Source: Pachypanchax playfairii
Lineage: Eukaryota > Chordata > Actinopteri > Cyprinodontiformes > Aplocheilidae
NCBI GenBank assembly: GCA_006937955.1
Contig: SSNP01000006.1
Span: 1,209,693 to 1,273,692, forward strand
DNA: 64,000 bases
Direction of reading: 5' to 3'
The translations under genes were made by a program, and so were the position numbers. The first letter of the stretch is position 1, and each line of letters starts with the position of its first letter. The notes under the pieces were generated by a model. It did no database searches and was not told the origin of the DNA. It saw only the letters and a list, made by a program, of their open reading frames with translations. Below, one piece after another: positions 23,001 to 33,435 of the stretch.

Positions 23001-26000
23001 TTCCAAGCTTATTTGGTCCGTTTCATAAAGTGCAGTGTGAATCCAAACCGCACCAACTAAAAACAACAACAATGTTGCAGTTTTGGTCCCCGATGGAACC
23101 GAGTCCACCTGGAACATCTGGGCTGTTTGTCTTTTTCACTGAATTCCAGATGCTGTTGAAAACTACTTTATTTTTTTATTTGTTACAAAATAAATGCAAA
23201 TTTTGATGAAACGTTAGAGAGAGCAAACAAGGGAGAAAAATATCAAAAATAAGTGTTTGCTGTTTCATCTGTGGAGTTTTTTTTTGTAATTTAAGCGTTC
23301 TTTCAGTACCCCCACCCCTCCACCCCCCTTCTACTTGCATACATTTAGCAAAAACAAAACAGTAAATAGATTAAATACTTTACGTCAAGGATTATTACTA
23401 AAGCATTTATTGACATGAAATTAGATTTGAGTGGCGGGATGTAACAATATTTTACAGACTATAGGTTTAAGGGCATAGGGATCCTGTGCTGGTTTGAGAA
23501 AATGCAAAGGCGAGCAGATACAAGAGATTAACTCTGTTTGCTGCTTATTAGTAATTCAGACATTAAACGAAATGAGGGAGGCCCATTTCTGATGCAGCAA
23601 ACTGTTGAGCTGCAAACTAGAAGCTTCCTAGCTATTAATCTTTTGACACTAATGGAGCATTTAAAGCTTTTCACAAGGCTAAAAAAGTCCTGTCATGCAT
23701 TTTCTAGACTTTTATTTTCATGGTGAGATTTAAATGACTCTCAGTCTTTCCTCCCTTTTCCTCTCCATCTCTCCAGAGCTCCAGTCAGCCCTTTGAAAGT
23801 ACATAAAACTGTTATGATGCAACATGCTGAAATGGTGCCTAGTCTCATTGGAGCTGCACAACTTTACAGCTGTATTATAAAGAGGTTTTATTCACTCTTT
23901 GATAATGATTGTAGTGAGCGGTAGTCACATAAATATGTCTATAATAAATAACGCAATCAGAGACAGAAGCTGGATGATGCATCCGTCACTGGATTAACTC
24001 ACAGAGTGTATTTCAAAGAAATGTATGTGTGTGTGTGGGAGGGGGGGGTCTTATTATAAAACAAGAAACACCTCTGTGATGTGACATGCACTGTGTGGAG
24101 TTTGCTTCCAGCAGCTGCAAAAAAAACGTGTTCCATGTGCATCCCTATCTATGTCTGCCAGCCAGGAACTAAGCTGCTTAACAGCTGCTGCTCAAGCTGA
24201 GCAAATAAGCTGTGATTTAAACTTGTGAGCAGCCAATGAACTTATTTGGGTTTAACCACATTTAAACACTGTTTTTTACTCCTAGCGCTTGCTTTTGTTC
24301 CATTCCTGCTGCTAGAAACTAGCTGAAGACTTTGCAGAGGAAACGTTGCTTCATTCACCGCTGCTGAGTGTTTTGGTTTTTTCTTCTTCAGTAATCTCTG
24401 CTGAACTTGAATTTTCAGCAGCTTCAGGCTGTGGATTTAATTCAACTGTTTCCTCAACCCAAACTGACAATTTAAAGGCATTTTCCAGACTTCTTCACTT
24501 CAGCGTGACCTTATATTCATTAGCACAATTTAAACAAACACCAGATTTAAAAAAAAAACAAAAAACTCTGTGATCACTGACCCTTAGGAGTAGCAGTCTA
24601 TTGTACTCATCGCCAATCGTCCGGAGATGCTGTCCAAATGTTGCTGCTTCCATGTCCCTCACAGCGTTTTGCTCCCACGGACTAGAGGGGTTGGAAGAGC
24701 TTCCTGCAACAGCAAGACAACAACAAATATTACTTTTATTAACGTGGACATAAAAGCCACAGAGTGAGTTTGAGTTCTCACCAGAACATAATGGATTTTA
24801 CTTTCAGTAATTAAAGACCCACTCCAATCAAAGTCATGTTTTTCGTGTAGTAAACATGTGCTTGTGGTATTTTTCTGATAATAGAGGACGAATCCTGAGA
24901 AAATTAAGCCCCAAATTGCATTTTTGAGTGTTTCTGCTTTTAAATCGCTGTGACGCATTAATAATTTGAAAAATGCTGTTTGAAAAAGAAGGTTTTAGTG
25001 ATGTGAGAAATGGGTGGGACGGGCTTATAGCGCTAGCATAAACAGAGATCTCTTAGCAACGGGGAAAGGGGCGGGCTTATCCTCCCCACCAACAGTTCCG
25101 CCCACACAGAGCCGAATTGCTAATGAGCTAATGCTAGCATGGAGAAACTGTTTCACAGAAAAGTGTACAGGTTTTGTGATTTGGGGTAAAAATGCCAGTC
25201 GTGATTTAATGAAAACTGAGAATGTTTTAAAATAGTTCAAAATATGATCGGAGTGGGTCTTTAAGTGTTATATTGTACTTTTCTGAGTAAATTTTAGATT
25301 TTCTTTGATTTGGATTTGAGTGAAACTTGACAAAATGTTACAGTCTGAGGTTGAAGGTTAAACTCCCCAGAACTGAACACTCACATGTTTTAGATATGAA
25401 TTTACATTCATATAAATCACAGAGCTTTAAAACTAATAGTGAGCCCATGTAACAGGGAGGTGAGGATGATCAGGTTACGCAGGAGTAAATTAAAAATGCT
25501 TAGAATACCAAGAGAATCTTGGTAGGATGAAAATTTGATGGAAATCCCACCGCTGTGACTCAGCAAGCAAATCTTTCAAATGACATAATGAAAATTTCAG
25601 AAATGACAGAAACTCCTCCAGCTGACCGAGTGTGTTATGCGAATATGTGTGTGTGTGTTTTCGTGGTTAATCTGTGATATTTTCGTTCTAAACTACAGTA
25701 TGACTATGAAACGCTCTGACCTCTTACCGAGCTTCGCTTATGACTCATTCGAGTCGTTATGAAACCCAAAACTTAATATTTCTGACATCCTCCAAAACTG
25801 AGATTAATTCAGTGATCAACTCATCAGAGTCCTGATTTCACCAGCTGCATGACTGAAGGTGTTCGAAACGGTCGAAGTGGGAATATTTATGGTGGTTTGA
25901 TGTGTTTTTCGTGCCTTTGTGGGTAAATGCAGACGGTTTGAATAAATATATTCTCCCAAAAAGCAAAAAACACTGACACGTATAAAAAAAATCCTCGTTT

Positions 26001-29000
26001 TATTTTGAAAATCAAACCAGTTTTGACAATACCTACAGACACCCAGCAATCTGATGTTTTATAATGCTCCAATGTGTAAAATCCAAAAATAAAAGCTCAA
26101 ACTGATCCAGAGCGGTATCTGAAACGAGTGAAATCTTTCTGCAATTCTGCAGTTTAAGATTAAAGTCTCAGGCAAACTCCCTGTGTGCAATCAGTTAGAA
26201 TCTTTCATAGTTAAATTGTGCTATAGATTAAAAAACACAAATCACCACAGTGTTTCACTTTGAAACTCAAAAGAGCTGACGACTGTGTTTTCTTCCTCCT
26301 GCAAGAGGAAGAAGTGCTGTGACACGGCGCGTCAACAACAAGAAGATAATCTGATCCTCTTTCTGGCATCCGACTGACAAACAGGGAAGCAGTTCTCGAT
26401 AAATGAGATTTTCTTTATGTTGACAACAATACGCAACATGTTGCACCACCATGCCTGCTTTTATCTGCTGAACGTTTTGATAGATGAAGCAGATTTCTTA
26501 AGCTGAACAAGGATTCCGTCTGCTTCTCACAAAGACTTGCAGAACTATTTTGACTGCTGAACTCACCTAATGAGTGACCCAAACTCTTGTGTAGTAGAGC
26601 TTCTTTAGATTGTTATCTAGTTAGTCTGGCAACAAAGAAGCACAAGGCAATCACTGAAACTACCATTATAACATTCATACAGAGACTATAACATGAGGAT
26701 GTTTATGGAATTTGGATTTCAAGCCTAAAAAACAGTCAAATATATCACTGGTAGACAAATGATAAGACGAGGCAGTTTAAATAAAAGTAATATTGTAATG
26801 CAACAGTTTAAGAGGATTTACTTCATCCCATGCTTTCTATATTTGTTCTTTTTGCCATATCTATGCCTCGTGGCCGAGTTTCTCTGCAACCAGGCAACAA
26901 GATACGCAGCTTTAGCCGACAGCATCACAGTTAAAAGCTTTAGTCTTCTTCTGTCTGTCGTGCTGAAGTAAACAAGAACTATTTTGGCATTATTGCTGGA
27001 GGTGACGGACTTGCTTTCATTTAAGGTTTTGTTCTGAACTAAGAGATAAAAAAAATAAAACAGGATTCAAGCTGTGAGAACTGATGAAATCCAAACAAAA
27101 ACTTTCAGAGCTCCGTTAGCTGAAATAAACAGTCTGGTTTTGAAAAGATGTGACAGAACGCTACACAAATCTGTCACGTGATTCTACTTTTACTGCTCTT
27201 ATCTGTTACATTACGAAGTCTTTTTCCATTTCGGTCACGCAGACACTAGAATTACTCAGGTAAATCTCGTGCTAAAGGTCTTTAATCTATAATAACATCC
27301 ATGTTTCTAAATATAACTTAGGACGCGTTAGCGGAGCCACGATTGTTGCCCACTGCTGGCGACTTTTTGTGGTGTAGGTGTTTATTTGCATGAGGACTAG
27401 GAAGTGACATCCAACCACAAGTTGTCATTCTGTACACAATACAATGAGCGTTTTGTTCTGTGACATGTGGAGCTGACAAAGCTCAACATTAAATTATACG
27501 CTAGGCCTCTGGGGACAGTTATGTCATGAAATATTCTCAATCAAACATCACATGGACTTTGTGGCTGTTGTGGTAAAGTCCACACAGTGATTTGCATTTG
27601 TGGTGTCACGCGCAGCAATTTTTAAATGTTCAAGACATAAAGGATTTGGTGAGAAAATGTACTTAAATTACTTACTTACATGTCAACTAATATTTCTATT
27701 GTTTACATCTCCAGGCACATGAAGGGATTTTGAGTCAGTCTGACTCAAAGATTCAGATATTTAAAAGTCAGATTCTCTGATTCTGCAATAATGTTTTAAA
27801 CAAATTATTTGACTACAAGCTTTTAGGTTTACAGTTCATTTAACCTCAATAAAAGGCTTTGGATGTTACACAATATAAAAACAAAGAAATCACTGAAGCT
27901 TTGGAAAGGAGTTTTACGCCTGCGTGTTTTCACCTGAATGTGCTGGATTTCCCTTCAAGGGCCAACGAGCTGAGATGAGCAGCATATTAGTCAATAATAG
28001 GGAGAAAAAAACATGAATCTTCCTCACGAGTTTAGAAAAATATCATGAGTCGTGGAAAAATCTGAGAAAGAAGGGAGTAACTTAACGTTTTTGTTTATCT
28101 TTTACTCTAACCAAAATACAAAAGACATCCTTCCCTGATCTTTGATTAGGTATCATTTGAGGAGCTACTTGTGGTTTCACATTTTGCTAAACTCCCACAC
28201 AGAAGCAGCAGCCAGTGAAAGAAATCCAAAGCACCTGGTATCATGAGTCAGGTCAGTAACTCTCAGATAAGAGAGACACGTGCTCTCACTTCCTCACCTT
28301 TAGACATGACAGTTTAGGGGGAAAGAAAAAGTTAAAAGATAAAAATTAGTACAGGATTTATCAAAAGTCTTATTCATCAGTGTCACAGGTCACAGATGTC
28401 TTCTAGAAGCAATAAGAGAAATAACAAGTTTATCTCGTTTTCTTTCCAGCAGCTGTTATGCCAGTGGACTTTCCACCGGTGTTGCATGCAGATGGTTAAT
28501 CATCACTTTTGTTTGCAAAGTGCCTGCTCACCGTGCAGCCGATGCGTTCCCGCTCCTCCGCCTTGCTCCACAGCCATTCGCTGCAGGGCGTGGTTCATCA
28601 CCTGGCCGGTGAGGCTTGGAGTCTGCGTGGCTTTGTCAGAGGTCACTGGATTCGGGGAGAGCGGGGAGCTCGGCAACGATTCACCGTCGGAGGAGAAATA
28701 TCCACTGGAAGAACGTCGAGGGAAGCGAAATATCGATCTCCTCTGAAAGACGTCCAAGCTGGCTGGGTTTTTGGAGCAGGGCGGTGACTCTAGCTCGCCT
28801 CGTGCAGTGCCCGGGTGCGCAAAGCTCCGCTCTCTGCTGTTATTCAAACGGGTTGTTTGCGCTGAAGCTTGAACAGCGCTGATGGATGGTGGATCTTCTC
28901 CGCTGCCCTCTGCTGCCGTTACATCGGTCGAGCCATCGCACAGATTTGGTGGTCTGTTGGATGAACAGAGCGGCACCGTCAGCCTGGGCTCTCATCACTC

Positions 29001-31110
29001 TGCCCAAACAGTCTACAGTCTCTCGTTTCTGTTGCATGTGGAGCCGCAGCTACGCAGCACACTGCTGAATAAAAACTGGATTCTGTTCTTCAGCTCTTGA
29101 ACTTTAGAAAAGTAGAGTCTGAGCAGTTTGCACCCGAATAATTCGACGCAGTCTACATTATTTTGAGCTTACTCCTCCACCACAACTAAATCCTTTCAGA
29201 AGCGCAGAGTATTTGAATGTGTTCCTGTGCAGACAGTGGACTTGGTTTCCTGTCCAAACTGACGCCCGGTGCGTCTCCATTGTTTGTCAGAAATCGCTGA
29301 TTAAGGAAAATCTTTGTTCAATTTTATAGTGGAAAAACGTCTCGCATACGGAAGGGACGACTTTGACTGCGTCACAGGCAGCTTGAGATAAATATGTCTT
29401 TGAAAATAGATTTTATTCTAAAAAAAAACTTTAATTTTACATGATTATTTCAGTTATAAACTCCAAATCAGTCATATATAGTAGAATTAGGTGTATCAGT
29501 CAGTATGGAATTTAGTTCCAAAACATTTGCGCAGCGGTTGAGTCCCACAAGATGAAAGTGTTTCTAAAAATGAGAATTTACTGGCGCTTTTTGTTTTTTA
29601 ATAAACTGCTCAGCGAACAGTTTTCCCTCTAAAGAGATCATTTTCTTGCCCTAACCCTTAACATGGTCAGTTATCAGCTCTAACTCCATACCGGCAAAAA
29701 AGTTGTCACGCTTTTAAATTCTTCACCCCTTTACGCACTTTTTGCGCACGGAGGAGCAGCGCCTACATTGGACGCAGTTATTGTTCTTCAGTGGCATGAA
29801 GATTCTTCATTTCCCTGTGGATTTCGGCGCGGATCAGAATGTCGGGAAGATAAGTAAGAGTGTTGCAAAGCGAAAAAAAGCGCAAGCAAATGTGGCCGCC
29901 GTGCGGAGAACAGACGGAAGAAGTGGAAGGAAACCAGCGACTCCGGTGCCAGCAGGGTAATAAATAAAACCCGTGCGTTGAGGAGTTACGGCGCTAAAAG
30001 CGTTTGAGGAAATACTTCCAGCAGCAATTCAGCACCGTCACCGTAACATAAGCGGAGGAGGGAGTTGTTTTTGAGTTTTGTTGAGCAGAACAGTGTCATC
30101 ATATAAAAAAAGTGACATTTCAGATCGTACTGTAAGCCTGCGCCTTTTTCATAATCCCAACCGTGTCAAAGCAAGCACTTTAGTAGCCTAACTGACACAC
30201 GGAAGTTGGAAGTTACGCTCTGTATGTATGTTTATTTGTAGCTTTGTTGCAAAATCATACAGTGCGTGTGCGCCTCCCACAGGAAAAGCGCACACATGTC
30301 CACACCTGAATGTTGTTCAAAGAGACAAAAATATCTGTTAAGAACCGGCAGTTGCGCATTATTATCTTACTTAGTTATAATAAAACCCACAGCGTAACAG
30401 ATGAAACAGGTTTAAATAATGAATATCAGTTTTTGAGCTACTTTTTGAAAACGCAGCTGAACTCGACCATAACGATGCAAATTAGAAGCATAACGCCATG
30501 GCTATTTAACAAATATGAGCCCGTCTGTTGTGATAATAATAAACAAAATACCGTTGCATATTTGCTACATGTCTATTAATGTGACTTGCAAAAGAAAACT
30601 CTCTGAGAGACCAATAACATGATCTTTACTTGAGTACAATCCGATCAGAGATCAGAGAGGTTGGGAGGGTGAGTAACTAAAACTTGAACTCGTGCGCTTC
30701 TTTTCCAAATACCGGCGAAGTCAAGAAGACAGCCGGGAACTCCACATTCATCTCAATATACTAATCACCAAAGAGACAATCTTAAACCTTCTTTAAATAG
30801 ATTATAATTATCAAGTTGTGCCATTAACATAAGTTTAAGGTTATAAGAAAGAGCCATCAAGTTTGGATTTAAGACTCATTATAAAAACAAGCTTCACTTG
30901 GCGAGTTGCAATATCACGACAAAGTAAGAGTGAGTATTTAAAAGCAAAGTGATTCTGAATGTTCTGCTATTTAAAACAATGACGGTAAATATTTGCCTTC
31001 AAACGCGGCAGATTGCAGCGTGACAGCTGCCGGTGCGGCGCAGCGGCTCAATATTCCAGAACAACTAAAACTTACTTTCCGTCCAGAACTCACCTGGATG
31101 GACTACACAT
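10852..31110 (-). CDS. bcl2l11: BIM (Bcl-2-like protein 11), BH3-only apoptosis activator; whole gene
   Basis: Four coding exons (31110-31094, 28953-28532, 24703-24582, 11016-10852) join through GT-AG introns in consistent phase (2, 1, 0) into 241 residues. BIM binds anti-apoptotic BCL-2 proteins through its BH3 helix and promotes BAX/BAK pore formation at mitochondria. Visible motifs: FPRRSSSGYFS (83-93), a signature shared with mammalian BIM; Ser-Pro sites at 62, 102 and 105, like its MAPK-phosphorylated segment; DKATQT (112-117), the dynein-light-chain motif (DKSTQT in human); BH3 LRTIGDEYN (173-181) with invariant L173, G177 and D178; and a hydrophobic anchor (~211-229) followed by a polar tail ending SQV. 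BMF also has a DKATQT site, but the SSSGYFS and MNHALQRMA context fits BIM. Exons 2-4 are secure; the 17-nt start exon is inferred from phase and splice fit. Confidence 0.88.
11318..11400 (-). repeat. fragment of a common fish retro-repeat
   Basis: CCATTTTCTATACCTGCTTA followed by a GGGCTGGTGCATGTCTCCAGCAGTC-like stretch matches the stereotyped tail seen again at 32119-32215 and, inverted, at 35945-36065. Teleost genomes contain many such copies; the family name is not certain. Confidence 0.5.
15377..15576 (+). repeat. left terminal inverted repeat of Tc1 copy B
   Basis: About 200 bp, complementary to 16779-16978, with the same outer and inner direct repeats as copy A. Confidence 0.9.
15689..15696 (+). 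promoter_or_regulatory. TATA box of Tc1 transposase (copy B)
   Basis: TATAAAAG, 43 bp before the ATG at 15740, at the same relative position as in copy A. Confidence 0.6.
15740..16762 (+). CDS. Tc1-family transposase, intact (copy B)
   Basis: 340 residues, full length, with the same bipartite N-terminal HTH region and DD34E residues D153, D244 and E279 as copy A. The five residue differences from copy A are G40, N177, M254, I298 and V305; I found no synonymous difference, as expected of neutral decay after insertion. The T254M change comes from CG to TG, a CpG-type mutation, suggesting copy A keeps the older state there. N177 and M254 lie in the catalytic domain but outside the triad, so activity cannot be judged by eye. 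Confidence 0.95.
   Translation: MAKTKELSKDTRNKIVDLHQAGKTESAIGKQLGVKKSTVGAIIRKWKTYKTTDNLPRSGAPRKISPRGVKMITRTVSKNPRTTRRDLVNDLQRAGTKVTKATISNTLRRQGLKSCSARRVPLLKPGHVQARLRFAREHLDDPEEDWENIIWSDETKIELFGRNSTCRVWRGKNAELNPKNTIPTVKHGGGNIMLWGCFSARGPGRLIRVKERMNGAMYRKILSENLLPSARALKMRRGWVFQHDNDPKHTARAMKEWLRKKHFKVLEWPSQSPDLNPIENLWRELKVRVAQRQPQNIIALEEICVEEWAKIPATVCENLVKTYRKRLTSVIANKGYITKY
16779..16978 (+). repeat. right terminal inverted repeat of Tc1 copy B
   Basis: Complement of 15377-15576, ending CCCCACTG at the TA duplication. It contains an AATAAA (16812-16817) usable as a poly(A) signal for the transposase. Confidence 0.9.
17690..17760 (+). pseudogene. possible relic of a non-LTR reverse transcriptase
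   Basis: The conceptual translation GVPQGFVLRLLLVL resembles the RT motif GVPQGSVLGPLLF. No YADD box or other RT motif follows in frame, so this is at most a decayed LINE fragment. Confidence 0.35.
19077..19202. repeat. palindromic MITE-like repeat
   Basis: GCATGTTTTAGA near 19077 pairs with TCTAAAACATGC at 19202. Imperfect complementarity continues inward about 38 bp (CTTGCCTTGACACACCTGATT against AATCAGGAGTCTTCAAGCAAG), leaving a ~50 bp loop. I recall this palindrome as a frequent interspersed element of fish genomes. Confidence 0.6.
20803..21458 (+). mobile_element. PIF/Harbinger-derived non-autonomous element
   Basis: The termini GGTGCATTCACACCGGCC and its complement lie 0.65 kb apart and are flanked by TTA on both sides (20800-20802, 21459-21461), the 3-bp duplication of PIF/Harbinger. 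Codons at 21035-21138 read RQRRRRVHQRS, then WIHPIL, then GEFNHLLQELR, which resembles the N-terminal part of Harbinger/HARBI1 transposases. The element is therefore a deletion derivative that keeps one transposase exon piece. The interior is GC-rich with repeated GCTCATAACGC-like words. Confidence 0.75.
22504..23115 (+). mobile_element. right-truncated TIR element with GGGTGCGTTCACACC end
   Basis: The left terminus GGGTGCGTTCACACCAG follows TTA (22501-22503), and the interior has repeated GGTTCGATT and GAACTC words typical of a fish DNA-transposon family. The expected right end (GGTGTGAACGCACC) is absent, so the 3' end is truncated; the limit near 23115 is approximate. Terminal similarity to the Harbinger element at 20803 suggests the same superfamily. 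Confidence 0.5.
24582..24703 (-). CDS. bcl2l11: bim coding exon 3 (BH3 exon)
   Basis: 122 nt, acceptor TTGCTGTTGCAG, donor AAGG|GTCAGT. It carries the rest of G147 through R187, including FGQHLRTIGDEYNRLLLLR (169-187), the BH3 helix. The longer open frame on this strand here is a different, meaningless frame. Confidence 0.92.
24704..28531 (-). other. bcl2l11: bim intron 2 (3.8 kb)
   Basis: It contains the MITE at 24811-25264 close to the BH3 exon. The remainder shows no recognisable element. Confidence 0.75.
24811..25264. mobile_element. MITE with TTAAAGACCCACTCC termini
   Basis: TTAAAGACCCACTCC at 24811 and its exact complement ending at 25264 bound a 454-bp element. The TTAA at both ends is compatible with piggyBac-type target duplication, or may be part of the inverted repeat. 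The interior is GC-rich in places (GGGGCGGGCTTATCC) and has no transposase frame. It begins 108 bp upstream, in transcript direction, of the bim BH3 exon. Confidence 0.7.
28532..28953 (-). CDS. bcl2l11: bim coding exon 2 (regulatory region)
   Basis: 422 nt, acceptor CTCTGTTCATCCAACAG, donor CACG|GTGAGC. It encodes the second part of R6 through H146 and the first base of G147, including the Ser-rich RRSSSGYFS motif, proline-directed Ser sites and DKATQT. GC content is high. An in-frame stop (TGA) precedes the exon without any ATG, so the start codon must lie in an upstream exon. Confidence 0.9.
28954..31093 (-). other. bcl2l11: bim intron 1 (2.1 kb)
   Basis: It includes a CpG-richer patch around 29730-30060 whose plus-strand open frame has no recognisable product. 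That patch could be an internal regulatory region or alternative promoter. Confidence 0.6.
31094..31110 (-). CDS. bcl2l11: bim coding exon 1 (17 nt, start codon)
   Basis: ATGTGTAGTCCATCCAG followed by GTGAGT. Joining to exon 2 completes an Arg codon and gives MCSPSRPPNLCDG. It was chosen because exon 2 lacks an ATG in frame and this donor matches in phase. Transcript evidence would be needed to exclude another first exon. Confidence 0.7.
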
Positions 31111-31111
31111 G

Positions 31112-31126
31112 TCAATGACAGGACAT
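31112..31126 (-). other. upstream ORF in bim leader (M-S-C-H-stop)
   Basis: A 4-codon ORF, ATG TCC TGT CAT TGA, whose stop is separated by a single C from the bim ATG. If it is in the mRNA, ribosomes must leak past it or reinitiate to make BIM. Confidence 0.5.
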
Positions 31127-31440
31127 CACCACAAACTCAGGTTGGTCTTTATATGAAAAATGTAACAAAAAAGAAAACCAAAAAGAAGTTCGGTTGTGAT
31201 CCACAAATCCAAAGTGAAAAAAACAAGAATTTACTAAAAATACAAATATATTATAACTCCAAAGTAAAAACAGACGCCCAAAAATTATGCAGAAACTTAT
31301 CCGTGTCCCCTGAGTAGAATTTGCACCAGAGCTAAACACCCTCCGACGAGCTCTTTGTTTGCTCTGTATGCTTCTCTTCTCCTTCTCTACTGCAAGAAAA
31401 CACTGGCGTGCTGTATAAGCAGACAGAAATGCGGGGTAAG

Positions 31441-31492
31441 AATATAAACCTGCCCCGCCTCATACGTTTCATAGCCCCGCCCCACGTAAGAA
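31441..31492 (-). promoter_or_regulatory. GC-box cluster, candidate bim promoter
   Basis: Contains GCCCCGCC and CCCCGCCCC (31475-31483), Sp1-type boxes, next to CACGT, about 350 bp upstream of the proposed start exon. Promoter assignment is by position and composition only. Confidence 0.3.
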
Positions 31493-32118
31493 TCAGGAGC
31501 CAGCGGGTTTTGGTCTGCAATTGTTAGTCCACTATCGCCCCCTTGTGGTGAGTAAGCAAACACTTCAAAGCTATGAGACTAAAACTGTGAGTTTTTTCTC
31601 TCTGTTTGTGTTCATTTCCTTTGTTTAACCTTTTCCTGTCCTAAAACTGTTTGCAGACAATATTCTGCTTGTATGCGTTAGTCATTCTAAGAGCTATGTT
31701 AAATATAACATTTAATAACAGCAGATTTAAAAATGATATCCTTTTCTATTGTCATTCACAAGGATTTCCTGCCATTTCCAGCAGCACCAAGATCACACTA
31801 TAAATAAAAACAAACACAATACTCAATGTTGATGCCCCAGCATTGACAATATGAATGAAAGTGACACTACTGTAGAAATGAAAATAGAGCACCTCTTGTT
31901 ATGAATCACTGGAGGAGTTCTTTTAAAACAAAAGCATATTCCAGATGTTAATTACTTCTGCTCTGCATTAGAGGCACATGACACATTCATGTTTCTCATT
32001 GTCAGACTTAAAATCTTGCATCAGGAAAATATTTGTGCAAGTTTGTTATTGTGTGTATATCCTAGTCCTCAAGGTTCACATCTGATGGTGGAATTTACTC
32101 TTCAGTCAGACATTTTCT

Positions 32119-32215
32119 TTACCTGCTTATTCCTATTCAGGGTCACGGGGAGCTGGTGTCCATCTCCAGCAGTCATTGGACGAGACTCTGGACAGGTTTC
32201 CAGTCCATCAAGCAG
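32119..32215 (-). repeat. fragment of the same retro-repeat as at 11318
   Basis: TACCTGCTTATTCCTATTCA, then GGGAGCTGGTGTCCATCTCC and CAGGTTTCCAGTCCATC: the stereotyped tail region, reverse orientation. Confidence 0.5.
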
Positions 32216-33142
32216 GGGCGGCACTAGGATTTTTTCTCTGCAGTAGTTTAATAGTTGCTTCGTGACTCTGCGGAGTTGCAAATCCTTTTTTAATGTTTTA
32301 GAGGAGCTGCTTTAGATTTGGGACTACATTATGACAAAGCACCACTGTGAGCCGCCGCAGCAGGTGCAAGGACATGAGGCAGCGCAAAAAAAACATGAAC
32401 TACAGGTACATTTTTAGTCTGTTACTTGTAGTTCACATTTTAGTTTATTGATGTATACATAAAATATACTTCAAAAACTTAAAAATGTTCCAATTTATTC
32501 TGAAAAAGTTGAGAAAATAAACTTAAACTACCTGGTACTTTTTGCTAAAGTCAAATTACATTTCCAAGAAAGAAAGTAACAGGAAAGCATATTATTAAGA
32601 TCATAAAATAAAAGATATAAAAGTTATTGTATTGACTGCACACAGTGAAAACGTTGCACTTTTGAACTGTATTAACGCTGTAATTTGATTTCCCAAAGCA
32701 AACACACACGTGCACTATGGTCAGGAAGGATGAAGGTTACTCACCAATGATGTCGGACTAGAACAATGTGTCTGTGGTTTATTGCAAAACATTGTTGATC
32801 TCTTACTCATCCAGTGCTCTCGCTCCTTCCGCATTGATAAAGTCAGGTTGCTGTTTCTTGAGTTCTTTTTGCTCCTCATGGAGGTTTTGACATGTCGTAA
32901 ACAATAATATATTTTTCCATTTTAGCACCTTGCAATAGCTGTCTGCTAGCAACACAAATCTCACTGAGATCAGATCAAGTGTCGCGATAGCCTCCTCCAT
33001 ACCGGTGAGGTTTAACGTCAGCCTGTCTTACATTATTCATAAAAATTAATTTATTATTTTATTTAATAATTATTGCAACATAACTGGGGTTGCTAAGCAA
33101 CTCCAAGGTACCGCCTGGCGTCACATAATCGCAAATAAACCA

Positions 33143-33321
33143 TTTACACACATGGACAATTTGGAGTTCCCAGTTAAGCACATGCATGTTTTTGGTTTAA
33201 AGGAGTCCATGGAGGAGACCCTACATGCACAGGGACAACATGCAAACTTCATGCAGAAAGGTATCAGCCTGGTTTCAAACCCAAGACCTTCTCTCTACAA
33301 AGCAGCAGCCCTAACAACTAC
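33143..33321 (-). repeat. retro-repeat fragment next to minisatellite
   Basis: The run with CACATGGACAATTTGGAG, GGACAACATGCAAACTTCATG and AACCCAAGACCTTC is a familiar fish interspersed-repeat segment (same family as 46345). It leads directly into the 19-bp tandem array. Confidence 0.5.
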
Positions 33322-33435
33322 ACCACCGTGCAGCACATGCACCACCGTGCAGCACATGCACCCTCGTGCAGCACATGCACCCTCGTGCAGCACATGCACC
33401 CTCGTGCAGCACATGCACCCTCGTGCAGCACATGC
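33322..33435. repeat. 19-bp minisatellite, six copies
   Basis: Unit ACCCTCGTGCAGCACATGC: four copies of this version preceded by two ACCACCGTG variants, 6 x 19 = 114 bp with no other change. Because 19 is not a multiple of 3, the long open frame across it is fortuitous. Confidence 0.9.

Larger units (their letters stand above)
11017..24581 (-). other. bcl2l11: bim intron 3 (13.6 kb)
   Basis: It separates the BH3 exon from the anchor exon. It holds a retro-repeat fragment (~11318-11400), Tc1 copy B, a possible reverse-transcriptase relic (~17690-17760), a palindromic repeat (19077-19202), a Harbinger-derived MITE (20803-21458) and a related truncated element (22504 to ~23115). The rest is unremarkable AT-rich sequence with (CA)n patches. 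Confidence 0.7.

Noticed and set aside
28503..28976. 157-codon minus frame taken as a self-contained gene starting at 28976
   Set aside because: Its first codon is GTG, it runs through the splice donor at 28531, and the true reading is bim exon 2 spliced at both ends.
29742..29960. 72-codon plus frame in a CpG-rich patch of bim intron 1
   Set aside because: No recognisable domain and composition explained by GC content; noted only as a possible regulatory patch.
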